Part shown: positions 1 through 10,980 of the stretch, piece by piece
Numbering within the stretch: position 1 is the first letter of the stretch
Layout of the letters: every line of letters begins with the position of its first letter
Assembly: GCA_001792895.1 (NCBI GenBank)
Contig: MARA01000007.1
Location: 186,001 to 250,000, forward strand
DNA from: Lentinus brumalis
Lineage: Eukaryota; Basidiomycota; Agaricomycetes; Polyporales; Polyporaceae
DNA length: 64,000 bases
Direction: 5' to 3'
Position numbers and translations under genes: made by a program
Notes under the pieces: model-generated
Database searches by the model: none
What the model was told of the DNA's origin: nothing
Seen by the model: only the letters and a program-made list of their open reading frames with translations

Positions 1-1053
1 GGTGGTGAGCAGTAAAGGTGCGCACGGCGTCCTCGGTGTATAGCAGGCGGGTGAGTCTGTGGGAGAGGGTCTTGACGGAGTAGCTGCTGGGAACGTACTC
101 ACTGGAGAGCGCGAGTACGTGAAACGTACGACGGCGGGGTGGTATGCACTGCCATGGAGGGTCATTGACGGTGTCGTTGAGTGAGTCGCATGCGGGCCCG
201 CGCAGAGTGCACGGTCTTCCAAAGCAGGCCGACGGGAACGTACTCACTGGAGAGCGCGAGTACGTGAAACGTACGACGGCGGGGTGGTATGCACTGCCAT
301 GGAGGGTCATTGACGGTGTCGTTGAGTGAGTCGCATGCGGGCCCGCGCAAAGTGCACGGTCTTCCAAAGCAGGCCGACGGGTGTGTCGTACGACACATGC
401 AGAGGTCTGCGAGCTTTCGGGGGTTTCTTGAGTTCGTCGCACCTGAGTAGCCTCACCGGTATGCGTCGTCCGACTCGTTCCAGGTGAGCTCTTGAGTTTG
501 TCGTACAGCACCTGCGGCGTTGTCCGAGCTGAGCGCAGCGTCGAGCGATTGGAGCGGTGACGAACAGACCCACCTGTTGAGTGTGACGTACAGCACCTGT
601 AGCGTTGTCCGAGCTGAGCGCAGCGTCGAGCGATCGGAGCGATGACGAACTGATCCACCTGTTGAGTTTGTCGTACAGCACCTGCACAGCAGGCCGACGC
701 GTTCTGTGAGCTCGTGGGTATATAGTCCGAGTCGCGGGCATGGACACGGTGCGACTGAGACTTCGACCTGTCGAATCAGGACTAGATATTACAGTAGTAT
801 CCAACTGTGCCTCTTGTTTGGCACGTTATGCCGGTCGCTGTAGACGGACCCTCCGAGTCCAGCTTAGCGGACTAAGCATATCGGGGTCTCCTGTGCATAC
901 TGAGGGGAACGCGGGCTGTCTGTCGGCTTCGGATGACAGTGAGAGAGGTTAAAAACGAAGAGAGTCTGAGAACGTACCGGTATCGCCATGGTCACCATCT
1001 GAGAGCGTTGCTTCTGTGGCAGCATCGTCGTCATCCATCTGTCCATATGGCAT
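1..1053 (-). CDS. Candidate spliced gene, 3' part cut by window edge (locus D)
   Basis: No family recognised. A plausible first exon runs 1053 to 978 on the minus strand, begins MPYGQMDDDD and ends in phase 1 at a GTACG donor. A matching acceptor lies at 891-892, giving an acidic N-terminus. Further downstream in the gene sense the sequence consists of tandem units in which a 23-nt exon-like block (beginning GTGCTGTACGAC, encoding about VLYDKLN) is bounded by CAG and GTGGRTC and followed by about 62 bp of intron-like sequence. The 145-bp repeat beyond it also carries a splice-like GTGAGTACG. The gene would run off the left edge. The exon chain is inference from splice-site pattern only; frame continuity through the repeats was not established, so this could equally be a non-coding repeat locus. 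Confidence 0.3.
91..380. repeat. 145-bp tandem repeat, two copies
   Basis: Copy 1 is 91-235 and copy 2 is 236-380. They are nearly identical; both contain GAACGTACTCACTGGAG near the start and end in TTCCAAAGCAGGCCGACGG. The recent duplication lies inside candidate gene D and keeps a GTGAGTACG splice-donor-like sequence (minus strand) in each unit. Confidence 0.9.
494..690. repeat. 85-bp tandem repeat, two full copies plus a partial third
   Basis: Units start at 494, 579 and 664 with the sequence GAGTTTGTCGTACAGCACCT or a close variant. The second unit has GTGTGACG in place of GTTTGTCG. On the minus strand each unit is a 23-nt block ending in AACAG plus an intron-like stretch starting GTGG and ending in a CAG acceptor. 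Confidence 0.85.
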
Positions 1054-1740
1054 GACTGCTCCTCTAGAAATATCCTCGAGGCCTTGAAGCTTGCGTGCGA
1101 CGCTGTTGTTGTTAACTTCGTGTCAGCACGGGCTAAGGACGATTGTGTAAGTGTAACTGCTGCAAACTTACGTGATCACTATCAGTTCGACTCTGGGAAT
1201 GTCGACGACCCTCATATCGACGAGCCATCGTCCATCGTCGCTGCGACGTACGACAACGAACTCTGCGCAGATACCTGGGGCGCCCTCTCTCGCCATTGCC
1301 TGCACGCCTGGGTTGACAGGTTGACACACTCCTCCTGTGCCAAACTTGACGTATACGTCAAAGTGGCTGAGTGACGTTATCTCGCGATTTCTTCGCGTCT
1401 GTTGTACGGTGTATGACAGCTTGCGTAACTCCCCAGTGAGAGTCCACTGCGGTGAGAGGCTCGGAACGTCTTGCCCGCCAAACGCAGTGTACCGACGTGT
1501 AGTGAGCTCGGTGAAGCTCGGCATCTTGCTCAAGGGGAACCTGTATGCCTGGATGGTCTGGGTGAATGGTCAGTGACGAATGAGAGAGTGTCTTACTGCA
1601 TTCGATACTCACCCGCCCGCGTCCTGCACAACTTTCAAGGCCTGGCGACATGATTGTAGAGCTTGAGACAAGGACACATGGCGGGATTTATCGACTGTGA
1701 TGGAAAGCTACATGATGTCATCTACGTGTGTCAAGGAAGG
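1054..1740. other. Intergenic stretch, nothing convincing
   Basis: Short overlapping ORFs exist on both strands (for example 1084-1374 +, 1168-1533 -). None shows a recognisable domain or a clear splice partner. No tRNA, rRNA or transposon signature was seen. Confidence 0.5.
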
Positions 1741-1845
1741 AGATGAGGGCGCGCATAGAGGCGGGCTGATGCGCGAGCACGGGCTCGAGGGAGAGGAAGG
1801 CGAGAGCGCGCATAGAGGACGGCTCCTGCGCGAGCACGGGAGGAA
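1741..1845. repeat. 57-bp tandem repeat, two copies
   Basis: The block GCGCGCATAGAGG recurs at 1749 and 1806, a 57-bp period that is a multiple of three. It lies in a 123-codon plus-strand ORF (1697-2068) and would encode two copies of a 19-residue unit containing AHRG and REHG. The ORF has no recognised relative and may be fortuitous. Confidence 0.6.
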
Positions 1846-2176
1846 GGCGCGCCAAGGCTCGGGCACGGCTCGGGCAACTGAGTACGGAAGCGCGCAAGGC
1901 GGGGCCGGAAGCGCGGGGAAAATGACCAGGGGAAGCGCCCAGCCCGAAGTGTTCATTTCTGTGGAGAATAAAGCAAGGCAGACTGGGAGTACAGACGAGA
2001 TGAGAATTTTCTGTGGATTGGAGGATGCAAAAGAGTACCTGTACGAAATTTGGGAGAGGCTCCGGTGACGGGGAGGGAGCTGGTAAACGACGGGGGACCG
2101 GTGGTCGATAGGCATAACAAGAGCAGCCACCTGAATGACCGATGATCGATCCTGGATGACATTATCCGGTTTAGCA

Positions 2177-2355
2177 GTTCGGTTTGTGATTTCGTTTTCG
2201 CGTGGGCGTCTCAACTTCCGCTTTCGGTTTCGGTTTCGCCTCTCGACTTCACGACTCCCCATCGCGACTTCGCCCTGTGCGATGCGGCCACTGCGCGCCC
2301 CGGCTGATTAACGCCTCCGGCACGCACCACCGTTAACTCCGCAACGCCTCGCAGC
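2177..2355 (+). repeat. Left arm of a 179-bp inverted repeat
   Basis: The arm starts GTTCGGTTTGTGATTTCG and ends CAACGCCTCGCAGC. Its reverse complement is found at 4563-4741 with about 95% identity by eye and the same length. The arms enclose 2207 bp. No matching target-site duplication was visible just outside the arms. Confidence 0.9.
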
Positions 2356-2405
2356 TCACCCAAATCAGGCAATCAAGTACTCAGACTCGAATACTAGTAG
2401 TCGAC

Positions 2406-2678
2406 GTACTGTACCATTTCGAATGGTTCGACCAGTCACGCATAACAGGCCTTCAATTTGGTCGAAAATTGGGGGCCTGTAACACGTCACAGCGAGGCTG
2501 GTTGGAACCACTCTCCGGGCGCTAATACCTCCCGGGGGCGGCGCGCTGTCGCGCGCCCTGATTTTGGTCGAAATTTGGCCCGTGTCACCTGTCACCGGCC
2601 TCCTGGTCGAATACTTACGGCCAAATTTTGGTGTCACATGTCACAGGCTTGGTTGAACCATTCGAAATGGTACAGTAC
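2406..2678. mobile_element. MITE-like element with about 30-bp terminal inverted repeats
   Basis: The left end starts GTACTGTACCATTTCGAATG at 2406. The right end, 2648-2678, is its reverse complement apart from a few bases in the inner part. The element is 273 bp and has no coding capacity. Inside are two diverged direct copies of a TTGGTCGAAAATT-type block followed by a GTCAC-rich stretch. The terminal GTAC on both sides could be a target duplication or part of the TIR; the sequence does not decide. It lies inside the larger 179-bp inverted-repeat structure, suggesting insertion into it. Only one copy is seen in this window. Confidence 0.75.
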
Positions 2679-4562
2679 TCCTCACTTACTCCGTCCCTTC
2701 TCATCTGTATGATGTCATAGTCTGCCAGCCTTTCAAGATCCCGAATGCAAATCTCCGGGCATTATAATTATGAATGTGCGGCGACTCTATTGCCCTACGC
2801 AATGCAGACAAGGTGAGGATACGAGGTATGCTTGTACCGGGCACGGCGGGCAGCAGTGTCTCGGCCCCCGAGGGTCTGGGACTTCTTCATGTCCAGAATC
2901 TGACTGTAGTTAAATGTTGAACTCAGCCATAGTCAAGCGACACAATGAGCCCCAGCTTATCTGTGCAGTCATGAGGTCTCAGGAGGCATGGAACGTGCAC
3001 ATTGCTGCAACAAGAAACTCTAGCTCTTTTGTCTGCACTTGAAAGTTGAATCTGGCAACGCAGAGGCACGCCAGAAGTATTATTTCATTGAACGGCTCAC
3101 GACTCTTCTCTGCAGGGACCAGAAACATCTGCATGACTGTTACTACAGGATGTGCCTGGGTAAAGGGAAGCAGCTGTGTGAATTCAAATCGGAGATCCCG
3201 GGATCTGTCAACTTACACCGGGCCAGCAACTCGCGGTTCCAGGGTACTTAGTTGCTGATACTAACCATCATTTGAAGGTCTCGTTGATATACCTAAACAC
3301 ACCGTGCGTGCGTCAGTCCGAAGGGCGAGGTCGTCTGGGCATACACTGCCAGAGGAGTCGAGGGAAGTGTGAGAGACAAGGAGGAGAGTGGAGGAACAGA
3401 GAGGTGGAGAGGGACGTCGAGTAGGCTTGTGAGTAATGTAGAAGTCAAATTGAACGCGTTCTGACACGTCCAGCCGATCGTGCGTTGGCTTGCCATACAG
3501 GAGCGGGAGATGACGGAGGGAGTCGAGACGTCGAGACGAGGAGAGCGAAGTCGAGAGATGAGGCCGAGAGTCGAAGTCGAGCTAGTGGTCGCGCGGTCTA
3601 AAACGAGGGAACGGAAACTTGTTAACTCTAGCTAGACGTCGTCTCTAAATACATGCAGTGAGCGTCGGTCCTGACCAGATCGTACTCGCTCGGAATTCGT
3701 CGCGCACGTTAGGGACGTCGTCGATGGGGCTGCTGGCTTGTCGTGCTGCGTCGCGCGTGGTCTGGGCTGACGTCGAGTCGGTGTGCGCGGAGTCAGCGCA
3801 ATACCGTGCGTTCTCAACAATTCGTAAGACTCCGGGCGTATCCGAGCATCGGGGAACGCCTCGGGACTTTGTGAATGGCGGCGGGTGTCTGCTCGACATA
3901 GCGATGCGTGGAGATGACGAGACGAGGCGGCAGATGCTACGGTACGCGTGCAGCGGTGCGCGCTGCCCATTATCGTAAGTGCACGATGAAGTGCAGTAGT
4001 ATGCTTGAATCAACGCTGCGCCTCACCCTATCGCGAAGATTGCGTCTGGACTAGGGCAGGCAAGCGTGCCCATCCTCATGAGTCGAGGTGCCCAGGTGGA
4101 GCAGAGATCTTGTGGCCGACGTTGCGCCTGACGTCGGGACTGCGCCTGCCCGAGGTGCTTTTGTCTTACCGTTCATTCTTGTTGCATCAGGGGTGGGTCG
4201 GGAGTGACACAGTGATGTCGTCACTGATTAACGTACTCTTTCAAGCTTGGCAAGATGCAGTAGTCCTCCAGCTCATGAGGTACTCGAAGATAAGTATACA
4301 TAGGGCCCTCTGGTCTCGGAGCAGAATGAGCTGAATAAAGGGGATATCAGTACTAGTAAGTAGACGGCCAGTGGATGGTAAGGCGAACCTTGTCGTCCTC
4401 GAGTCCTACTAGCTTTCTGGCACTCCTTCTCAGACCCTCCTCATTCAATCGCGGTGCTTTGATGTCCACCTTCGAGTCACAGTCTCTGCCGCGGACGCCA
4501 GACACTGGACAGTACTGAACTTGAAGTACTTAGTAGCAGACCTAGCTCCTGCTTGTGGGAGT
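2679..4562. other. Spacer between the 179-bp inverted repeats
   Basis: No supportable gene. ORFs of 60-122 codons overlap on both strands (3039-3258, 3632-4013, 4005-4334) without domains or consistent splice sites. No transposase or reverse-transcriptase motif was found, so if the arms are terminal repeats the element is non-autonomous. Confidence 0.5.
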
Positions 4563-4741
4563 GCTGCGAGGCATTGCGGAGTTACCGGCGGTGCGTGCCG
4601 GAGGCGTTAATCAGCCGGGGCGCGCAGTGACCGCGTCGCACAGGGCGAAGTCGCGATGGGGAGTCGTGAAGTCGAGAGGCGAAACCGAAACCGAAAGCGG
4701 AAGTTGAGACGCCCGCGCGAAAACGAAATCACAAACCGAAC
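4563..4741 (-). repeat. Right arm of the 179-bp inverted repeat
   Basis: Reverse complement of 2177-2355. It ends with ATCACAAACCGAAC at 4741. The pair may be long terminal inverted repeats of a 2565-bp element, or two independent insertions of the same repeat in opposite orientation. Confidence 0.9.
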
Positions 4742-5407
4742 TTGAACCGCTCACGTGCCAAGTTCAACTTCGAAGTTCAGTTCAGTTGCCGAACTCCAAA
4801 CTCGAAATCTAATGCTGTCCAAACCCAAAGCTGAAGTCGAGTATTTTTGTCCGCTGGCGCCCCTCATAGCAAGCAGTCACCGCTGAAAAAGAGTACGGAC
4901 GAGGTTGAGTCTCGTTACTGATTGCATGTTGGACAGATACGCGCGCAAGGTGTATTTGGATATGTTTACAGTAAGCGCCGCTACACACCCTGTCTCAACC
5001 TCTGGCTTCACCCGGTGGTGTAGGGAGTATCGACATCATTCGCGTCCCAGTGTGTTCCGAAAATAATGGGACAATCACGTACAACAGATTGTTTCCTGTT
5101 ATCAAGAAGTGCCGGGGATCTGCAGGAGGGGAGCAAGCGTCCCATCCATGCTATATAGCGTCTCCACCGCGACGAACGCACTGGTCGGTCGGAGCGGAGA
5201 CAGTGAAGGGAGGTGCCCGGTGGCGGAGGAGTGTTCTGGTTTGACTGCCGATGCCGAAGCTTGTCAACTGTCCTGAATATCCTGGGGTATCGCAGATAAG
5301 CTGAAAGTCAACCTGTACGTATGAACAATCAGTCTCATTTTTAACAGAGGAAGATACGAAAGAAAGCGATGTACGGCACTACTTAGTACGGCACGTGCCG
5401 GCGGTCA

Positions 5408-5433
5408 CATATGTAGGTCGCGTTCGGCTACGC
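5408..5433 (+). promoter_or_regulatory. Conserved upstream motif of F-box gene 1
   Basis: The motif starts CATATGTAGGTCGCGTT and ends GGCTACGC, 81 bp before the ATG at 5514. The same 26-bp motif with one substitution lies at 7592-7617 before the paralogous gene. A GCACGTGCC/GGCACGTGCC E-box-like sequence precedes both copies (about 5392 and 7576). Confidence 0.6.
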
Positions 5434-5513
5434 ACCTAAGTACGTCTCACCATTTCCGCTCCTACCACCACCTTCCGCGCGTCTTCACTTCCTTCCACAT
5501 CTGACCTACTACA

Positions 5514-6751
5514 ATGGCGAAGAAGAAGCAAACCAGTGTACCCGCCCGAGATGAACGGCGCAAGACAACTGACCCGGTAAGTGCGCATGGCTCCAAACCA
5601 CGGGGGCGAACACCTGAAACCACCCTACCATCAGACGCGACTTTCGAGAGCAGAAATGCAGAGACGCTATAAACATCTACCTCCGGAAATATGGATGGAA
5701 ATATGCAGGCTTGTAGGAACGCAAAAAGAGCTTGCACGGCTAGCTCAGGTCAACAAGTACCTCGAGTCCATCGCTTCACGGCTGCTCTACAAGAACGTCA
5801 CTCTCCGCTCGCTCAGAGCCCTCGATAGCTTCAGCGCGACCATCGCGGAGTATCCCGACAGAGCAGCTTCGACGCAGGTGCTGAGGCTTGAGTGGGTAGA
5901 GGACAAACGAATTCTTACCCCAAAGAGCGCCCCTCAGTGGTTCGTAGAGATGATGAACAACCTGCGAGACGGAAAAGTGGAACATCTCGCCGTTCTCGTG
6001 TTCCCTCCTGCTCACAGCAAGACCACCATATCCAATTTCGACCAAGCTGTTCAAAAACACGTGAAGACGCTGCGCCTCAAAGGCATTCCCCTCCCCAAGA
6101 GCGTCCGCACGCTCGAGACTCAGGCACACCTCTTCAAGGATACGTTCGTGCCAGTTGCACCAGGGCAACCGCTGGCGCCCCTCGTCGCACTCAGTCTGCG
6201 CGCCGGAAGACGCTTTCTCCACTTAACAAAGAAGAATTTCCCCGAGATCGTACCAATTGCTAAGACGCTACGTAGGCTGCGCATATCGCTGAAGAACGCA
6301 AGGGATCATCCCCTCCGGTTCTGTGATTATATTCAGCCGCTCAGCCTAGCAAATGTGGAATATCTTGAGGTCGTCCATCTTAGACCTCGCCCGATGGTAC
6401 GTAATCTCATAGCGATACATATTTGCAGCATTGAGAAGGTGACAGGGACCACTGGACTATACGACGCAAGCCGAGGTCACTGGGGTAGATGTCAACGAAC
6501 ACTTACCGGGGCTCCGTGTTCTTTCATGGATACCCGCCTGGGGAGATGTGCAGGACCTCAAACCCGGGACAGAGCATCGCGCGTTCATTGAACATATCCG
6601 GAAAGATGTCTTCAAAACTTTGAAGATTCGGACGTTCGCTGTCGTACTCCCGCGCGAGCGCTGTGTGCGCTTCGAGGCATCAGACGAAGAGCCAGACTAC
6701 TCTATCGTTCCGAAGAACAGCTTTGATGACCTCGACTGGAAGCGCATCTGA
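5514..6751 (+). CDS. F-box-like domain protein 1
   Basis: Exons 5514-5576, 5635-6396 and 6446-6751; introns of 58 and 49 bp, both phase 0. About 376 residues. After a basic N-terminal leader the F-box-like motif is clear: HLPPEIWMEICRLV, then ELARLAQVNKYLE, then LLYKNVTLRSLRALDSF. The remainder resembles the LRR-like C-terminal region of basidiomycete F-box proteins, and the end is acidic (SDEEPDYSIV, DFDDLDW-type). The role is inferred to be a substrate adaptor of an SCF ubiquitin ligase; the substrate is unknown. It is a tandem paralog of the gene at 7727-9062, with the same three-exon structure and promoter motif. The 5514 ATG was chosen because the paralog has the same short first exon ending in a GTAAGTG donor. 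No frame damage was seen. Confidence 0.8.
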
Positions 6752-7591
6752 AGCTCTGTAACTTTGGTCAGTCTCGCAGTCATCAAGCACTACCGAGTCT
6801 TGATTCAAGGGCGCAATTTCGTACCTCTCAGGAAGGCTGGGTGTGGGGGAGGCACCGATGGATGTGTGGGTCTGTGAGCGAGACGGCTGTAGCCTAGGTC
6901 CACGAGAGACTCTGCGCCGTTGTATCTGGCAGGTGCTCGAATCTATGCGTTTGTGTTGGGTCGGAACGGACATGAACAGTGTTTCCATTTGTTGAGAAAA
7001 GCTGGCAATCAAGACGAATTCTAAAATCATCGAAAGCAATAGAGGAGTGGTCCGAGGTCGAGGCTGGTCGAGGTGGAGAGCTGTCTCCAGCGCGCGTCGC
7101 GGCGCTGCTTGTCGGACCTTGCTCCTGACTATGACGATCTTCTGCCAAATCGTGCCAATCGAGTTCTAGCTCTTGTAGACCTCTGATGTCTAACGCGTGC
7201 CTTCGACATCGCAGTGTTCATGCGACAATGCCTGCGGATCGCGACGTTGTACTAACTGCATGTCCTATCAAACGCCGTCAGTACCTGATGCATGTCAGTA
7301 GTACGGCGGGATGAGCTGAGAGTCACGTAGCGTGCCCATCGTCGAACCCGCGAAGGGACAGCTCACGGCAGGGATCTCGACGTTTCGGTTGGGCCAAAAG
7401 GCGTGCCAATGGGCGAAAAGTCGCGCCGCGAGGTAACTCTTCAACCGCCTTTACTCCCGTTTGGAGCAAAACGGGACAAAAGGTAACCTCGGACGGCGCA
7501 TTTACCTCGACTTTTCGCCCGTCTGAAACGCTGAGATCCCCGCCGTGACTGAAGAGGTGTAGGTGCGTACGCAGGGCACGTGCCCACGTTG
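6752..7591. other. Intergenic between the F-box paralogs
   Basis: No supportable gene. A short block near 7085-7140 resembles sequence near 9665-9715 after the second paralog (shared GCGCGCGTC and TTGCTCCTG words), so the duplicated unit included downstream DNA. Minus-strand ORFs here carry no domain. Confidence 0.5.
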
Positions 7592-7617
7592 CATATGTAG
7601 GTCGCGTTTGGCTACGC
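7592..7617 (+). promoter_or_regulatory. Conserved upstream motif of F-box gene 2
   Basis: One-mismatch copy of 5408-5433, 110 bp before the ATG at 7727, with an upstream GGCACGTGCC E-box-like palindrome at about 7575. Confidence 0.6.
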
Positions 7618-7726
7618 GCCTCTCCCTCACCCATTCCTCTCTTCAAACCACCTCTACAGTCCGCGCATCACAGCAGTCTGCTACTTACCTTCGCACTCTT
7701 TTGCACTCCGCATCTGAGCTTCTGGC

Positions 7727-9062
7727 ATGGAGAACTCCAGACAAGACCAACCACCCGCCCGAAATGGACGCAAGGCCGATGCCCCGGTAAGTGTGCCCGT
7801 GCTCGCCGCACATACTGCAGACTGTGATTGTTGCATCTGACACAAGAATAAGCAAACCAGAGATGCACGAAATACTGTGTCACGCACTGCACGGACCTCC
7901 CGCTCGAGATCCAGACACCGGCAGCGTCCACCTGCAACCACCCGACATTGGACACAGTCTGCAACGGAGACGGAATTGAAGTGTAAGCACCTACCTGCGG
8001 AGAGTTGGCTGTGCATTTGCAAGCATGTGGAGTCGCAGGGAGACCTGTCCCGGCTAGCAAGAGTCAGCAAGTTCCTCCAACCCATCGCCACGGAGGTGCT
8101 ATACAAACATGCCGTTCTCCGCGCACCCAAAGCTCTCTATAGGTTCTATAAGACCCTCCAGACGCACCCGGCCATGATGGAAATGATACGTACTCTGAAG
8201 CTTGAATGGACAGGCGCCATGCGAGTTCCACCGAACATGGGTATGTGGTTCAACACACTGATGGAGGCCGAGAAGATGGAGCATCTGGCGGTGCTCACTT
8301 TCCCCGAAAACTGCATCCCACTGCGATGGCGGAGGAGCTCCTCGTTCGACCATTCGGCCCGACATGTCGACCACGTCCCGCAGAAACTCCAATCCCTCGA
8401 GACTTCGTTCTCATTCGTGGAAAGACTCCCGCCGTGTGCACTGAAGACGCCCGCTGCCCCTCTCGTGGCACTCAGTCTCCGTGGAGAACCCCGCAAGATG
8501 CACAGCATCCTGAACGAAGACTACTACCCCCTTGTCAGTGCATTGGCTCCAACACTTCGCCGGCTGCGCGTGGCGGTCACGCGCCCCCGGTGGCATCACC
8601 ATCCGCTCCGGGTCTGCAAGGACATTGGGCTCAACCTACCGAGCTTGGAGTATCTGGAAGTCTGCGATGAAGCATCTGCCGCAAAGGTCAGTCCACTCAC
8701 GACGACGGAAACTGTACTAGATCACTTACCAGGAGGGATGTTAGGAACTACCGCGCGACTCACCGCTCTTGGGGCCCGTTAGACTGGTCGAGTACGAGCA
8801 GGTCAATGAGAACTTACCCGGGCTACGAGTTCTGGTTTGGACGCCTGCGTGGGGAGACGTTGAAGATCTCAGCCCTAGGAGCAGATATCGCGGCTTTATC
8901 GAGGACGTTCGAACGAATGTGTTCGCAGTCTTGAAGATCCAGATGTTCGTCGTCTTACTCCCCCGCGAGCGCTGCGTGCGTTTCAAGTCGTCGGATGAGG
9001 AGCCTCAATACACCATTGCTTCAATAGGCGACTTTGATGACCTCGACTGGAGGTGCGGCTGA
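7727..9062 (+). CDS. F-box-like domain protein 2
   Basis: Exons 7727-7786, 7847-8686 and 8745-9062; introns 60 and 58 bp, both phase 0. About 405 residues. The first exon encodes MENSRQDQPPARNGRK. The second begins with an Arg/Ser/Thr-rich stretch, then the F-box-like motif HLPAESWLCICKHV, then DLSRLARVSKFLQ and LYKHAVLRAPKALYRF. The C-terminus LLPRERCVRF, SSDEEPQYTI, DFDDLDWRCG mirrors gene 1. The third exon begins after the acceptor at 8743-8744, because the nearer acceptor at 8731-8732 leads straight to an in-frame TAG. Likely an SCF-type adaptor, by family. Paralog of 5514-6751. Confidence 0.8.
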
Positions 9063-10980
9063 GTCTGGGCAAGCGGGTAAGTCCGTATGCATTCATCGAT
9101 TTTGCAGATTTCTGACCGTAATCACGTCCAGGGGCGCGGGATGCAGTGTTGTACATCTCAAGAGGGCTCCCGCGTTGCGATATTCCACAACGATGATCTT
9201 GGTGTGGGATCGAATTCGCGAGAGGATTGCCTGCGTCAATGATAGGCACGTAGTTCCGGTTGGTCAGTAAGAATTTGGTGTCCTGGCCGGTTCCTATATT
9301 CGAGACTATTTCGGATAGATGGCTGTCAGTAGCCACGAAGCCGTGTCGACGATGTCGTAGTATGCATAGTATAACACTTACAGCTGTTTGTTGGCTGTAC
9401 AATAGATGTTTAGGTCTGTGTATCAGATGGCAATTGAGCAATCATTGCGTTTTGTTTCGAGGTTTCAGGCTGGCCTCGCAAATCGCATGTACTGAGGCGT
9501 TCCGCAGGCGGGCTCTTGTCACCGTACCTGACGAATATACGAGAGTCCAGGACCATATGTCCCGCCAGGAGTTAAGACAGACTCTGATAGCGAGAAGCAG
9601 TGAAGCGTAGCGAGCTCGGAGCACGACTACCTAGTCCTTGAGCATGACGGAGAGAGGAGGGTCGCCGAAGTCTCTGGCGCGCGTCTTGCTCCTGCCCATG
9701 ATGACCTTCAAGTTCATATCCCTCGAGGCTCAAGTCTCAGCTTCTGTCACTATCTGCTCTCCCTCGTTTATACTCGTGCTCTAGAGTTCGACGTACTCGT
9801 GTCTCGTCTCTAAGACCTTATCTTGCTGGTGCTCCGGCTGGTAACACACGCCTCCCATTGAAACCTCAGTGACTTTAAGTACCTTCGCCGCGCCGCAACC
9901 CACGACAGGTGCACATGCCGGATGAAGCACGCACAGCAAGCCTATGGACAGCTCATGCTACTCGGATCGTGCCATGGGGAGTAGCTTCAAAGGTATGTAC
10001 GTCTATAAGCAACGTCTCACTGCACGCGTCGTTGCGAGAGTCCGAGTCATGCATGCCATGGTATGGGTATGGGTTGAATGAAAAGTATGGTACGTGGGTG
10101 GTACTCCTTCGCAGGTCTCCTCATTCACACTCCTTACCCCGCCACTCTCTGTGGGTATGCATCCGCCGCCCTTGTCCGCGTAGGCTGCCTCTATGTTTCG
10201 AAGGCTTCCGGGTTTCACCTTGGGGCGGCGCATAGGAGCTTCGTCAAGCTGCCCATGCACAGACCAAACCTCGTACCGCAAAAGCGCAAAACAAGAGCAT
10301 AGCGCCACCGGGGCGATCGGATGGGAACGAACGCGAGGCTGAGGAGATCACATTCGACCAGTACGTACTGCGTACGCTCTCTTGTATCGTTGCTTCCGCC
10401 GCTACACGTCGCGCAAGGGTGCACGCACCGTTCATCGCCCTCTATCGCTTCTGCAGATACATGGCTGATGCTGCAGTCTGAGGCGACGTGTTGTGTCACC
10501 TGCGGCGTAACTTGCCTGGCTACATAGGTGCTAGCGAAGTACATATGTGTAAAGTACATCGTGGAGCGCCGTCATGACAATCACACCGGAATGTGTCTCA
10601 GTCTGTAGCTGTGTGGTTCCCGCGCTAAAAGAATCTATAAGTACTTCGTTGCATGCTTGACACAGCCCATCCAGATACGCCATGGCGGCAAGCTACATCC
10701 TCGGCGGGCAGCATTTTTGCTATTGCTTGAGGTTTGCTTTGAGTTGCGCATCCCGCTCTTGTCGCTCTTTGTACGTTTCTTCGTTCCTTTCCGCAATCGT
10801 CGAGGTTGCTCATGCACGCCACAGCGATGGTTTTGGTCCCTCGTACATCGCTATGGGACGTACTGGCTCATTCAGGTTCCTCTGGAGTCCGGGCCCTCTA
10901 CGCCCGCAGTATCGCAAGCACCAGCAGACGCTTCTTTGGCCAAGCCTGAAGAATACGAGCTTTCGGGTCACACACCATCT
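9063..10980. other. Long intergenic stretch
   Basis: Short ORFs occur on both strands (9260-9610 +, 8983-9441 -, 9909-10235 +). None has a domain or a consistent exon chain. The plus frame upstream of 10981 stays open from 10657, so the following BTB gene may have an extended or additionally spliced N-terminus. Confidence 0.5.

Noticed and set aside
2679..4562. Transposase gene between the inverted arms
   Set aside because: Only short overlapping ORFs on both strands, with no catalytic motif.
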